From contig FCOD02000002.1 of the NCBI GenBank assembly GCA_001544655.2, positions 1-64,000 on the forward strand: 64,000 nt of DNA, read 5' to 3'. The stretch comes from Caballeronia turbans (GTDB taxonomy: Bacteria; Pseudomonadota; Gammaproteobacteria; Burkholderiales; Burkholderiaceae). The notes beneath the pieces are model-generated. The model was not told where the DNA came from and made no database searches. It saw nothing but the letters and a program-made list of their open reading frames with translations. Shown here one piece after another: positions 45,346 to 53,517 of this stretch. Numbering within the stretch: position 1 is the first letter of the stretch; every line of letters begins with the position of its first letter. The position numbers and the translations under genes were made by a program.

Positions 45346-45440
45346 TGCGTCGGGGGCGGCGATGGCAGGGTGACGATTTCGTTTGTTATCGGCGGCGGTT
45401 GGGGGTTCTGAAGGGTGATATCGGTCTAGGAACGGCGATG

Positions 45441-45567
45441 CATGCGCGGGGTTTCGGACTTTACTGGTGTTGAGTACTGGCGCTTATGCCTATGCTCGAC
45501 GGGTAGCTTTAACGCTACAAAAGGTGGTCTCGTACTTTCGCCCCGATTTGGTCGGGGCGTTTTTTTA
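45441..45567 (+). ncRNA. Candidate small RNA ending in an intrinsic terminator
   Basis: Between the diguanylate cyclase and the SET gene, a stretch with no supported gene contains a hairpin GTAGC-tttaac-GCTAC (45503-45518) followed 20 bases later by a strong terminator. No same-strand coding gene precedes the terminator, which is the usual layout of a free-standing small RNA. The 5' end is a guess. Confidence 0.4.
45539..45567 (+). terminator. Strong intrinsic terminator without an upstream coding gene
   Basis: CGCCCCGA-tttgg-TCGGGGCG is followed by seven T. It is oriented on the plus strand. Confidence 0.88.
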
Positions 45568-45788
45568 GTCTTTATGGAATTTTCGGGAAGGGCGGGTGTT
45601 GACTCGATATCGCGGGCATCGGGCGGCTTTCGGAGCACATCAGTCGCTCGAGCGTGGCATGAGGTGTTGCGGGATTCACTTCCCGTAGCCATAACGCCGC
45701 CGATGCGCCCCGCAGCCCGCCCGCATCGCCCCCAGCGACGCGACGATCCGCACGGCGCCCGCCAAGCGATGCAACAGCGCTTGCGGCC

Positions 45789-46232
45789 CTACCCCCGCGC
45801 CGACAACATCGTCCCTCGACACCCCGGCGCGAGACACCTGCACGCATAAAGCCGCTTGAGCGCGGCGGTGCGCCGGCCATCGACGGTCAGGCAATAGTCG
45901 ATGAACAACTCCTGCCCTTTCGCGATCGGCCGGATCGCGCGGATGAAGACGCGCTCGCCGTCCTGCTCCGCTTCGCAGTTCGGCGCGCAACTGTGATTCA
46001 GCCAGCGCGCGGAATTGCCGCCGCGCGCACCGTCGATGACGCTGCCGTCATCGAGGCCGAACAGGAAGGTATGGCCCTCTTCCGCAGTCGATTTCGCGTG
46101 CATGCGCTGCGCTTCCTTCCACGACAGACGGTGGCCTTTGTATTCGAGCAGCATCGCGCCGATAGGCAGATCAGCGAGAGCGAATACGCCCCGGCCATGA
46201 ACGGGCGAAGTCCGGACAGTGATTCGACGCAT
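45789..46232 (-). CDS. SET-domain protein (putative protein-lysine methyltransferase)
   Basis: A 147-residue single-domain SET protein. It shows SPVHGRGVFALADLPIGAML, the AdoMet/substrate motif ARWLNHSCAPNCEAEQDGER, the ELFIDYCL Tyr motif, and a C-terminal zinc-binding post-SET CRCLAPGC. It should methylate lysine using AdoMet; bacterial targets are rarely known. A GTG 15 bp upstream (46247) is an alternative start. Confidence 0.88.
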   Translation of the reverse strand: MRRITVRTSPVHGRGVFALADLPIGAMLLEYKGHRLSWKEAQRMHAKSTAEEGHTFLFGLDDGSVIDGARGGNSARWLNHSCAPNCEAEQDGERVFIRAIRPIAKGQELFIDYCLTVDGRRTAALKRLYACRCLAPGCRGTMLSARG

Positions 46233-46323
46233 GGTGTGGCGGTTCACAGTGAATAGGTTGAATATTTGAGTGAAGGCGTGACCATCGTTATGATGTGGCC
46301 GTCATAAATCGCTGTCACGTCCA

Positions 46324-46527
46324 ATGCCCGCAGTTTCTCCCCGCAAGAGCAGGAAGCGCAAGCCACTACGCGGCTCGCTTGCGCGATATCGCAACAGGAT
46401 CGTCGAAGTACTCGGGGAAGCGCGCGGCCAGCGCGTGATGATACGTTCGATCCACGACGATGGCGTCGAGCGGCGCACCGCCGTCAAGTGGATCAACCTG
46501 CTACCGCTCGACACCGAGTTGTTCTAG
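46324..46527 (+). CDS. Small basic hypothetical protein
   Basis: A 67-residue, Arg/Lys-rich product (SPRKSRKRKPLRGSLARYRN) with a more ordered tail, RSIHDDGVERRTAVKWINLL. It is unrecognised; the composition suggests nucleic-acid binding, but nothing more. There is no clear ribosome binding site. It is divergent from the SET gene. Confidence 0.5.
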   Translation: MPAVSPRKSRKRKPLRGSLARYRNRIVEVLGEARGQRVMIRSIHDDGVERRTAVKWINLLPLDTELF

Positions 46528-46537
46528 CAGCAGACGC

Positions 46538-46816
46538 CTAGCTCAGCGACAATCCGCGGGCCTGTTCGAGCAACGCGGAGGCGGCCAGGAATTCCTTTCT
46601 GCCGGCCATCGTGAGCGCGGCGATCGCCGTGTCCTTGAAGAGTTCCTCGTCGGACGTGACCGGCGCACGCGATTCGCCAGCGCGTGCCTGACGCAGCCGA
46701 AAAAACGCCAGCATCTCGAAGGCCTGCGCGCGGTGATCTCCGCTCACGCCCGCCGCGACCAGTTCGGCCGCGCCGGTCAGTTGAGCCAGAGCGCTTTCGT
46801 AGTCTGCTTGTTCCAT
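46538..46816 (-). CDS. Small hypothetical protein
   Basis: A 92-residue, Ala-rich, probably all-helical cytosolic protein (EQADYESALAQLTGAAELVA) of unknown function. ATG 46816 has GGGAGAG upstream. It is convergent with the small basic protein and divergent from the FAD-linked dehydrogenase, 97 bp apart. Confidence 0.65.
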   Translation of the reverse strand: MEQADYESALAQLTGAAELVAAGVSGDHRAQAFEMLAFFRLRQARAGESRAPVTSDEELFKDTAIAALTMAGRKEFLAASALLEQARGLSLS

Positions 46817-46913
46817 CGTCGCGTCTCTCCCGAATGATTGCCAGTAATTCTCGCGCGTTTGGTTCAAACTATCGCATCTGACAACGATGCGAAACAACGA
46901 ACGGAGACGACGC

Positions 46914-48302
46914 ATGGCGGCAAGCGAAGCGGTAATGGCATTGCGGGAAGCGCTCGGCGCACAGGTCGTGGCGCTGCCCGACGAATTCGGCGACAGGCGC
47001 GTCGCCGACTGGAGCGGCTTGCCGGGCGCGACGCCAGTCGCGATCATCCGTCCGCGCACCACCGATGAAGTCGCGCAGGCGCTCGCCATCTGCGCGAAGC
47101 ACAAGCAGCCGGTCGTCACGCAAGGCGGCCTCACGGGGCTCGTCGGCGGCGCGAATCTGCTCGGCGGCGAAGTGGCGCTGAGTCTCGATCGCATGAATCG
47201 CATCGTCGAGATCGACGAAGTCTCCGCGACCATGACCGTCGAAGCCGGGACGCCGCTGCAAGTGGTTCAGGAAGCAGCGAGCGCGGCGGGTTTCTACTTT
47301 CCGCTCGATCTCGGCGCGCGCGGCAGTTGCTCCATCGGCGGAAATCTCGCGACGAATGCGGGCGGCAACCGCGTCATCAAGTACGGCATGATGCGAGATC
47401 AGGTGCTCGGCGTCGAAGCGGTGCTGGCGAGCGGCGAGATCATCGGCGGGATGAACAAGATGATCAAGAACAACAGCGGTTACGATCTGCGGCATCTGTT
47501 GATCGGCAGCGAGGGCACGCTCGCCGTGATCACGCGCGTCGTATTGCGCCTGCGGCCGAAGCCCACGGCAACCGCCACCGCATGGTGCGGCCTGCCGGAT
47601 TTCGCCGCCGTCACCACGCTGCTCACGCGCGCGCAGGCGAGTCTCGCGCCGGGCGTATCCGCGTTCGAGGTGATGTGGGCCGGCTACCACGATACGGTCA
47701 TCGCCAATCTGAAGAACCTTCGCGCGCCGCTTGCCGAGGCGCATCCGTTCTACGTGCTGCTCGAAAGCGTCGGCACCGATCCCGTTCGGCACGGCGAAGC
47801 CTTCGAGGAATTCTTGGGCGGCATGCTGGACGCGGGCATCGTGACCGATGCGGCGATTGCATCCAACGAAGCGCACGCGCGCGATTTCTGGGCGATCCGC
47901 GACGCGCCGGGCGAATACGATCGCTTCATCCCGAACTACGCGGCGTACGACGTGAGCTTCTCGATCGCGCAGGTCGGCGACGCGGCCGCGCAATGCGAAG
48001 CGCGTCTGCGCGCGCGCTGGCCCGATGCGATCGTGATGACATACGGCCATCTGGGCGACGGCAACATTCACATCGTCGTGGATCTTCCGGGCCGCGGGAA
48101 GCAGGACCACGACGACATCGATGCCGTCATCTACGACGTCACGCGCGAGTTCGAAGGTTCGATTTCGGCGGAGCACGGCATCGGCATGAAGAAGCGCGAC
48201 TATCTTCACCTCGCGCGCCGCGAAACCGATATTGCGGCGATGCGCGCGATCAAGGCATCGCTCGATCCGCACGGGCTGCTCAATCCGGGCAAGGTGTTCT
48301 AG
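46914..48302 (+). CDS. FAD-binding D-2-hydroxyacid dehydrogenase (GlcD/D2HGDH family)
   Basis: A 462-residue flavoprotein of the VAO family. It shows PVVTQGGLTGLVGGANLLGG (FAD pyrophosphate loop), GGNLATNAGGNRVIKYG, the GSEGTLAVITR segment and the C-terminal metal/substrate motifs YGHLGDGNIHI and EHGIGMKK. This set fits D-2-hydroxyglutarate or D-lactate dehydrogenases, which pass electrons to a quinone or electron-transfer flavoprotein. GGAGA precedes the ATG at 46914. It overlaps the convergent EamA gene by 4 bp. Confidence 0.92.
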   Translation: MAASEAVMALREALGAQVVALPDEFGDRRVADWSGLPGATPVAIIRPRTTDEVAQALAICAKHKQPVVTQGGLTGLVGGANLLGGEVALSLDRMNRIVEIDEVSATMTVEAGTPLQVVQEAASAAGFYFPLDLGARGSCSIGGNLATNAGGNRVIKYGMMRDQVLGVEAVLASGEIIGGMNKMIKNNSGYDLRHLLIGSEGTLAVITRVVLRLRPKPTATATAWCGLPDFAAVTTLLTRAQASLAPGVSAFEVMWAGYHDTVIANLKNLRAPLAEAHPFYVLLESVGTDPVRHGEAFEEFLGGMLDAGIVTDAAIASNEAHARDFWAIRDAPGEYDRFIPNYAAYDVSFSIAQVGDAAAQCEARLRARWPDAIVMTYGHLGDGNIHIVVDLPGRGKQDHDDIDAVIYDVTREFEGSISAEHGIGMKKRDYLHLARRETDIAAMRAIKASLDPHGLLNPGKVF

Positions 48303-49354
48303 CCGCGCCTGTGCGCATGCCGGTGATGAATGTCGGGGAAATGCGCGTGTGAATGCGTGATCGGCAGATGCACGTGCGGATGCGTATGCGGCTCGTCGCC
48401 GGAATACGGAAAGTCGTGCACATGCCGATGATGCTCGTCATGCATGTGCCGATGCGTATGTTCGAGCCGCTCGTGCGTGTGCTCGTGTTCGTGGCGCTCG
48501 CGCACGTGCAGCCATACGCCGAGCGTCATCAGCGCGGCGGCGATCCAGAAGGACGCGCCCGGCGCTTGCGGCCACATCGCAAGCGAGAGCGCGACGCCGA
48601 ACACAGGCGCGACCGAAAAGTACGCGCCCGTGCGCGCCGTCCCGAGACCGCGCAGCGCGATCACGAACAACACGAGACTCACGCCGTAGCCGCCGAAGCC
48701 GGTCGTCATCGCGCCGGCGACGATGTGCGGCGCAGGCAGATGCGCGCCCATCGCGAACGCAATGCCGAGATTCGTCGCGCCCGCGACGAGGCCCTTCGCG
48801 CAGGCGATCACCATCGCATCGGCGGTCGAGATCCTGCGTGTCAGATTGTTGTCGATGGCCCAGCACAGACATGCCAGCGCGATGAGAAGCGCGCCTCTCG
48901 TCGCGTGCGTTGCGCCCGGTTGCCACGCGAGCACGACGCCGCCCGCGACGATGGCGGCCATGCCGAGAAAGACGGAGAAATCCACGTTCTCCCGAAACAC
49001 GATCCACGCGATTACCGCCGTCAGCACGCCTTCCAGGTTGAGCAGGAGCGAACTCGTCGCGGCGGGCGTGCTCGTGAGGCCGAACATCAGGAGCGCGGGC
49101 GCGGCGACGCCACCGAATGCGATCGCGCCGAAGAGCCATGCCATTTCCCGCGCACGCAGGCTTTCGTTCGTCGCGCGTCGGAGCGCGCGGCCGAGCAGGA
49201 TCGCGCCGAGGCCGACGCCGCTGCCGAGGTAGAACAGGCCGGCGACCATGAACGGCGGCATCGGGCCGAGCAGCGCCTTGGCGATCGGCGTGGTCGCGCC
49301 GAAGAGCGCCGCGGCGGCGAGGGCGGTGAGGATCGCGGTGAATCGGCTGGGCAT
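48299..49354 (-). CDS. EamA/DMT-family transporter with histidine-rich C-terminal tail
   Basis: A 351-residue inner-membrane protein. Residues 1-282 form ten hydrophobic segments in two EamA repeats (ALFGATTPIAKALLG; LLIALACLCWAIDNNLTRRI). The last 69 residues are hydrophilic, with 24 histidines in HxH and HH patterns (HEHEHTHERLEHTHRHMHDE, then HTHPHVHLP). Such tails usually bind Ni, Co or Zn, so a metal-related export or sensing role is plausible, although EamA proteins mostly move metabolites. The start has no strong ribosome binding site. Confidence 0.88.
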   Translation of the reverse strand: MPSRFTAILTALAAAALFGATTPIAKALLGPMPPFMVAGLFYLGSGVGLGAILLGRALRRATNESLRAREMAWLFGAIAFGGVAAPALLMFGLTSTPAATSSLLLNLEGVLTAVIAWIVFRENVDFSVFLGMAAIVAGGVVLAWQPGATHATRGALLIALACLCWAIDNNLTRRISTADAMVIACAKGLVAGATNLGIAFAMGAHLPAPHIVAGAMTTGFGGYGVSLVLFVIALRGLGTARTGAYFSVAPVFGVALSLAMWPQAPGASFWIAAALMTLGVWLHVRERHEHEHTHERLEHTHRHMHDEHHRHVHDFPYSGDEPHTHPHVHLPITHSHAHFPDIHHRHAHRRG

Positions 49355-49493
49355 GGAAGGATCGTCGAACGAGCGCCGGTTTTTCAGTGTAGTCGAGGCT
49401 GAATCCTCGGATGATTCGCGCTCTCATTCTTCGCTCATTTTCGTCGCGCAGAATGCCTCCATCGACAAACAATTGCAACGCGGGAGACGAGAA

Positions 49494-49784
49494 ATGAGAG
49501 CGATCAGATACGCGATGGTGGCCGCCAAACTGACCTTTGGCCTTGTGACGGTGGCGCAGGCGCATCCGTTCATCGGCGTGGGCATCACGGGCGGGCCGGT
49601 GTTCCCGGTGGCCTCGAGCGCGCAGAGTGCGCCGGCGCTGCCAGTCTATGCCCGTGCGACGGACTCAGGTCCCGCGCCGCTGCCGCCGGATGCGCCGCCG
49701 GTGCGGTACGCTGAGCCGGCTATCGGAAATATTTCGGCGATCATGGGGCGGGGGAATTTTCCGGGTGTTCAGAGTGGGGTGTGA
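49494..49784 (+). CDS. Small exported protein
   Basis: A 96-residue protein with a signal peptide (AIRYAMVAAKLTFGLVTVAQ, cleavage after AQA) and a short Pro/Ala-rich mature part. CGGGAGACGAG precedes the ATG. There is no family; it is probably periplasmic. The following 206 bp to the cupin gene hold nothing recognisable. Confidence 0.6.
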   Translation: MRAIRYAMVAAKLTFGLVTVAQAHPFIGVGITGGPVFPVASSAQSAPALPVYARATDSGPAPLPPDAPPVRYAEPAIGNISAIMGRGNFPGVQSGV

Positions 49785-49990
49785 GGGTCGATTGTGTGTC
49801 TTGCGATTGGTGTCTTGCGACTGGTGTCAGCGAGCGAAAGACCATCGACTCGCGCACCAAGCGGAGCACGATCATGCGGATGACCATGACATGGCCGAGA
49901 GCATAGCCACGCATCGCATGAAAATCCCGCTCACATCGAAGCGAAAAACATTCGTTTGTATGGCCGGCCGCCCTCCGTTAGCCTGACCGA

Positions 49991-50329
49991 ATGAACGAAC
50001 CCATCGACTACGCCACCATCGCCGACGCCGCCGGCGACGGCTACATGAACCGCGTGATCGCGAGCGTCAACGATCACGACGTCCACATCAGCGTCATGGA
50101 CGCGCCGTATCAATGGCACTTTCATCCGAACTCGGATGAGACCTTCGTCGCCGTCGAAGGCACGCTCGTCATCGAATTCGAGGAAGGCGCCGTCGAACTG
50201 CGCGCCGGGCAATTGCTCACCGTGCCCGCGGGCAAGCCGCATTGCACACGGCCGGGCGGCGCGCGATCGGTCAACTTGACATTCGAGAGAAAGGACGCGC
50301 AAACCGTTTTCTGCGCCGCGCCGCGCTAG
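49991..50329 (+). CDS. Single-domain cupin protein
   Basis: A 112-residue cupin with motif 1 WHFHPNSDETFVAVEG (metal His-His-Glu) and motif 2 PAGKPHCTRPGG. It folds as one small beta-barrel; the metal and reaction are unknown. It overlaps the convergent LysR gene by 4 bp. Confidence 0.85.
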   Translation: MNEPIDYATIADAAGDGYMNRVIASVNDHDVHISVMDAPYQWHFHPNSDETFVAVEGTLVIEFEEGAVELRAGQLLTVPAGKPHCTRPGGARSVNLTFERKDAQTVFCAAPR

Positions 50330-51228
50330 CGTGCCGCACGTGTTTCCAGATGTTCCACGAGACGTTGCGCTGCCGGCTGCAACGCGTCGAAATCCCTGAA
50401 GCACACGACGAAGCGCCGTTTCGCGAACGCATCGGAAAGCGGCACTGCCTCGACACCGAGCGCCTGGCGATACGTTCCCGCGACTTCCATCGGCACGACG
50501 CTGATGCCCAATCCCGCCGCGACGACGCGAAACGCCGCATCAAAACTCGACACGATCACGCGATACGACATCGTCTTGCCCGCCTGCGCGGCCGCGCGTT
50601 GCAGCATCGTATGAACGGCCGTCGCGGGCGGCAGACCGACATGCTCGAATTCCAGCGATTCCTCGAAGCTCACCGAAGGCCGCCCCGCGAACGGATGATC
50701 GGCGGGCACGGCGAGCGCAAGCCGGTCATGCCGATACGCGCGATGCTGCAAGCCGCGCAAATCGACGCTGTCCCAGCACACGCCGACCGACGCGACGCCT
50801 TCGCGCAGTTGCCGCACGAGATCGTGCGATAGCCGCTCTTCCACATCGACCTTGATGTTCTGATTCGCGGGCTCGCGCATGAACGACGCGATATCGTCGA
50901 GCAGCGCTTCCGCAATCGCCGATGCCGACGCGCAAATGCTCACGCGCCCCTTCAGACCGCCGCCGAACGCGGCGACGTCGTTTGCTATGCGTTCCATCGT
51001 GAAAAGCACGCTGCGCGCGTGCTCCAGCAGCGCGATCCCCGCGGGCGTCGGCTCGACGCCGCGCCGCGAGCGCGACAACAGCGGCACGCCGAGCGACGTC
51101 TCGAGCTGCGCGATGCGCTTGCTGATCGCCGAAGGCTCGATATGCGATTCCTGCGCCGCGCGCGCGATGTTCAGGTGCTCGCAGACGGTCACGAACAGAC
51201 GCAGCGTTTTCAGGTCGATGTCGCGCAT
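50326..51228 (-). CDS. LysR-family regulator of the HMG-CoA lyase cluster
   Basis: A 300-residue LTTR with wHTH LRLFVTVCEHLNIARAAQES followed by HIEPSAISKRIAQLETSLG, and an effector domain. It is divergent from the lyase/CoA-transferase/MFS unit and likely regulates it. ATG 51228 is the family start; the frame opens earlier without a ribosome binding site. TTCC-gaacg-GGAA at 51252-51264 is a possible half of its operator. Confidence 0.9.
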   Translation of the reverse strand: MRDIDLKTLRLFVTVCEHLNIARAAQESHIEPSAISKRIAQLETSLGVPLLSRSRRGVEPTPAGIALLEHARSVLFTMERIANDVAAFGGGLKGRVSICASASAIAEALLDDIASFMREPANQNIKVDVEERLSHDLVRQLREGVASVGVCWDSVDLRGLQHRAYRHDRLALAVPADHPFAGRPSVSFEESLEFEHVGLPPATAVHTMLQRAAAQAGKTMSYRVIVSSFDAAFRVVAAGLGISVVPMEVAGTYRQALGVEAVPLSDAFAKRRFVVCFRDFDALQPAAQRLVEHLETRAAR

Positions 51229-51350
51229 GGCGGCTGGCCACTCCTTTGACGTTCCGAACGGGAAGCATGAGCCTTCCAAAATACCGCTTTAATGGCGTTT
51301 GCGGAATCTCTAAAGTCGAGCCATACACACAAAAGACCGGAGACAGAGCC

Positions 51351-52292
51351 ATGCCCGCGTTCCCCCAGCGCGCCGTGATCCGCGAAGTCGGCCTGCGCGA
51401 CGGCCTGCAAAGCATTCGAACGATCGTGCCGACCGAACGCAAGATCGAATGGATCGGCGATGCCTACGCCGCCGGTCAGCGCGAAATCGAAGTCGGTTCG
51501 TTCGTTCCCGCGCGCCTGTTGCCGCAACTCGCCGATACGGCAGAACTCGTCGCGTACGCCAGAACCTTGCCGGGACTGTTCGTATCGGTGCTCGTGCCGA
51601 ATCTCAAAGGCGCCGCGCGCGCCATCGAAACACAGGCCGATCTGATGCTCGTGCCGCTTTCCGCGAGCCGCGCACACAGCCTCGCGAATCTGCGCAAGAC
51701 GCCGGAGGAAGTCGTCGCGGAAGTCGCGCGCATGCGGGCGGCGCGCGATGCATCCGGGTCGAAGACGATGATCGAAGGCGGCATCGGCACGGCGTTCGGC
51801 TGCACGATTCAGGGCCGTGTCGATCCCGCCGATGTGCTGCGCTACATGCAATCGCTGCTGGATGCGGGCGCGGATCGCGTCTCCATCGCCGATACGGTCG
51901 GTTATGCCGGTCCGTCCGCCGTGCGCGATCTCTTCGAGAAGGCGCGCGCCATCGCGGGCGAGCGTTTCTGGTGCGGTCATTTCCACGACACACGCGGCCT
52001 CGCGCTCGCCAATGTCTATGCCGCGCTCGAAACCGGCGTCGCGCGCTTCGATGCGACGCTCGCGGGCATCGGCGGCTGCCCGCATGCGCCGGGCGCGAGC
52101 GGCAATGCATCGAGCGAGGACCTCGCGTTCATGCTCGCCGATATGCACATCGACACCGGCATCGACATTCCTGCCTTGCTGAACCTGCGCGCGAAGCTCG
52201 CGGGCTGGCTCGACAGCGAAACCCTGCGCGGCGCGCTCGCGCTCGCGGGCTTGCCGGTCACTCACGAATCAACCGCTCCAATCGAAGCCTGA
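51351..52292 (+). CDS. Hydroxymethylglutaryl-CoA lyase family protein
   Basis: A 313-residue HMGL-like TIM barrel. It shows REVGLRDGLQS (catalytic Arg-Asp metal site), the late metal ligands in GHFHDTRGLALAN, and the signature GIGGCPHAPGASGNASSED with the active Cys. HMG-CoA lyase splits HMG-CoA into acetoacetate and acetyl-CoA; citramalyl-type CoA esters are also possible substrates. GGAGACAGAG precedes the ATG. The CoA-transferase follows 7 bp later. Confidence 0.9.
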   Translation: MPAFPQRAVIREVGLRDGLQSIRTIVPTERKIEWIGDAYAAGQREIEVGSFVPARLLPQLADTAELVAYARTLPGLFVSVLVPNLKGAARAIETQADLMLVPLSASRAHSLANLRKTPEEVVAEVARMRAARDASGSKTMIEGGIGTAFGCTIQGRVDPADVLRYMQSLLDAGADRVSIADTVGYAGPSAVRDLFEKARAIAGERFWCGHFHDTRGLALANVYAALETGVARFDATLAGIGGCPHAPGASGNASSEDLAFMLADMHIDTGIDIPALLNLRAKLAGWLDSETLRGALALAGLPVTHESTAPIEA

Positions 52293-52299
52293 GGACGTC

Positions 52300-53448
52300 A
52301 TGAATCAATCAACCCTGCCGCTCGAAGGCGTGCGCGTGATCGAGTTCACGCATATGGTGATGGGCCCGACCTGCGGCATGATCCTCGCGGATCTCGGCGC
52401 GGAAGTCATCAAGATCGAGCCGCCCGGCGGCGACAAGACGCGCAATCTGCCGGGCCTCGGCATCGGCTTCTTCCGCTCGTTCAATCGCAACAAGAAAAGC
52501 GTCGTCATCGACATCAACACGGAGGAGGGCCGCGAAGCCGCAATCGATCTGATCGGCGAATGCGACGTGCTGCTCGAAAACTTCCGTCCCGGACTGATGG
52601 CGAAGTTCGGGCTCGATTACGACACGTTGTCGAAGGCGCATCCGAAGCTCATCTACGTGTCGCACAAGGGCTTCCTGCCGGGCCCGTACGAGAAGCGTCT
52701 CGCGCTCGACGAAGTCGTGCAGATGATGGGCGGTCTCGCGTACATGACCGGTCCGGCGGGCCGCCCGCTGCGCGCGGGGACGTCGGTGAACGACATCATG
52801 GGCGGCATGTTCGGCGCGATCGGCGTGCTCGCCGCACTACGTGAACGCGACCTCACGGGACGCGGCCAGGAAGTCCAGAGCGCACTCTTCGAGAACTGCG
52901 TGTTTCTTTCCGCGCAGCACATGCAGCAATACGCGATGACGCGCGAAGCGCCGCCGCCGATGCCATCGCGCGTATCGGCGTGGAGCGTCTATGACGTGTT
53001 CACGCTGGCCGAGGGCGAGCAGCTTTTCATCGGCGCGGTGAGCGACAAACAGTTCGTGACGCTCTGCGACGTGCTGGAGCGCCCCGAACTCGCGCAGGAA
53101 CCCGGGTTCGCGAACAACGCGATGCGCGTCGCGGTGCGCCCGCATCTGCTGGAGCGGCTCGGCGAGATTCTCGCGCATCATCGCGCGGACGAACTCGCAC
53201 CGAAGCTCGAAGCGGCCGGCATTCCGTACGCGCCGATCATGCGCCCCGAGCAGTTGCTCGACGATCCGCATCTGAAAGCGAGCGGCGGCCTCGTGCCGAT
53301 GCAGACCGACGATGGCGGCACCACCGACGTCGTCTTGCTGCCGCTCACGATGGGCGGACGCCGCCCCGGCGTGCGGCAACCGCTCGCGCGCGTTGGCGAG
53401 CACACGGATGAAGTGCTGGGGCAACTCAGGAAGAACGTCACGGCATGA
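52300..53448 (+). CDS. CaiB/BaiF family CoA-transferase
   Basis: A 382-residue class III CoA-transferase. It opens LEGVRVIEFTHMVMGPTCGM, and has IKIEPPGGDKTRN, LLENFRPGLMAKFGLDYDTL and the catalytic Asp in SVNDIMGGMFGAIG. It probably moves CoA onto a dicarboxylic or hydroxy acid that the lyase then cleaves; the free acid may be 3-hydroxy-3-methylglutarate or citramalate, which is inference from the pairing. Confidence 0.9.
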   Translation: MNQSTLPLEGVRVIEFTHMVMGPTCGMILADLGAEVIKIEPPGGDKTRNLPGLGIGFFRSFNRNKKSVVIDINTEEGREAAIDLIGECDVLLENFRPGLMAKFGLDYDTLSKAHPKLIYVSHKGFLPGPYEKRLALDEVVQMMGGLAYMTGPAGRPLRAGTSVNDIMGGMFGAIGVLAALRERDLTGRGQEVQSALFENCVFLSAQHMQQYAMTREAPPPMPSRVSAWSVYDVFTLAEGEQLFIGAVSDKQFVTLCDVLERPELAQEPGFANNAMRVAVRPHLLERLGEILAHHRADELAPKLEAAGIPYAPIMRPEQLLDDPHLKASGGLVPMQTDDGGTTDVVLLPLTMGGRRPGVRQPLARVGEHTDEVLGQLRKNVTA

Positions 53449-53517
53449 AGCCTCGCGACGAGCGCACATAAAAATCGGCGCCGTCGCCAACAGAGTTGCA
53501 TCAAAGGAGACAAAGCA

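Noticed and set aside
45442-45849. Plus-strand frame of 135 codons spanning the orphan terminator
   Set aside because: A strong intrinsic terminator with seven T lies inside it, there is no ribosome binding site, and the 3' part is antisense to the SET gene. An RNA gene is a better reading.
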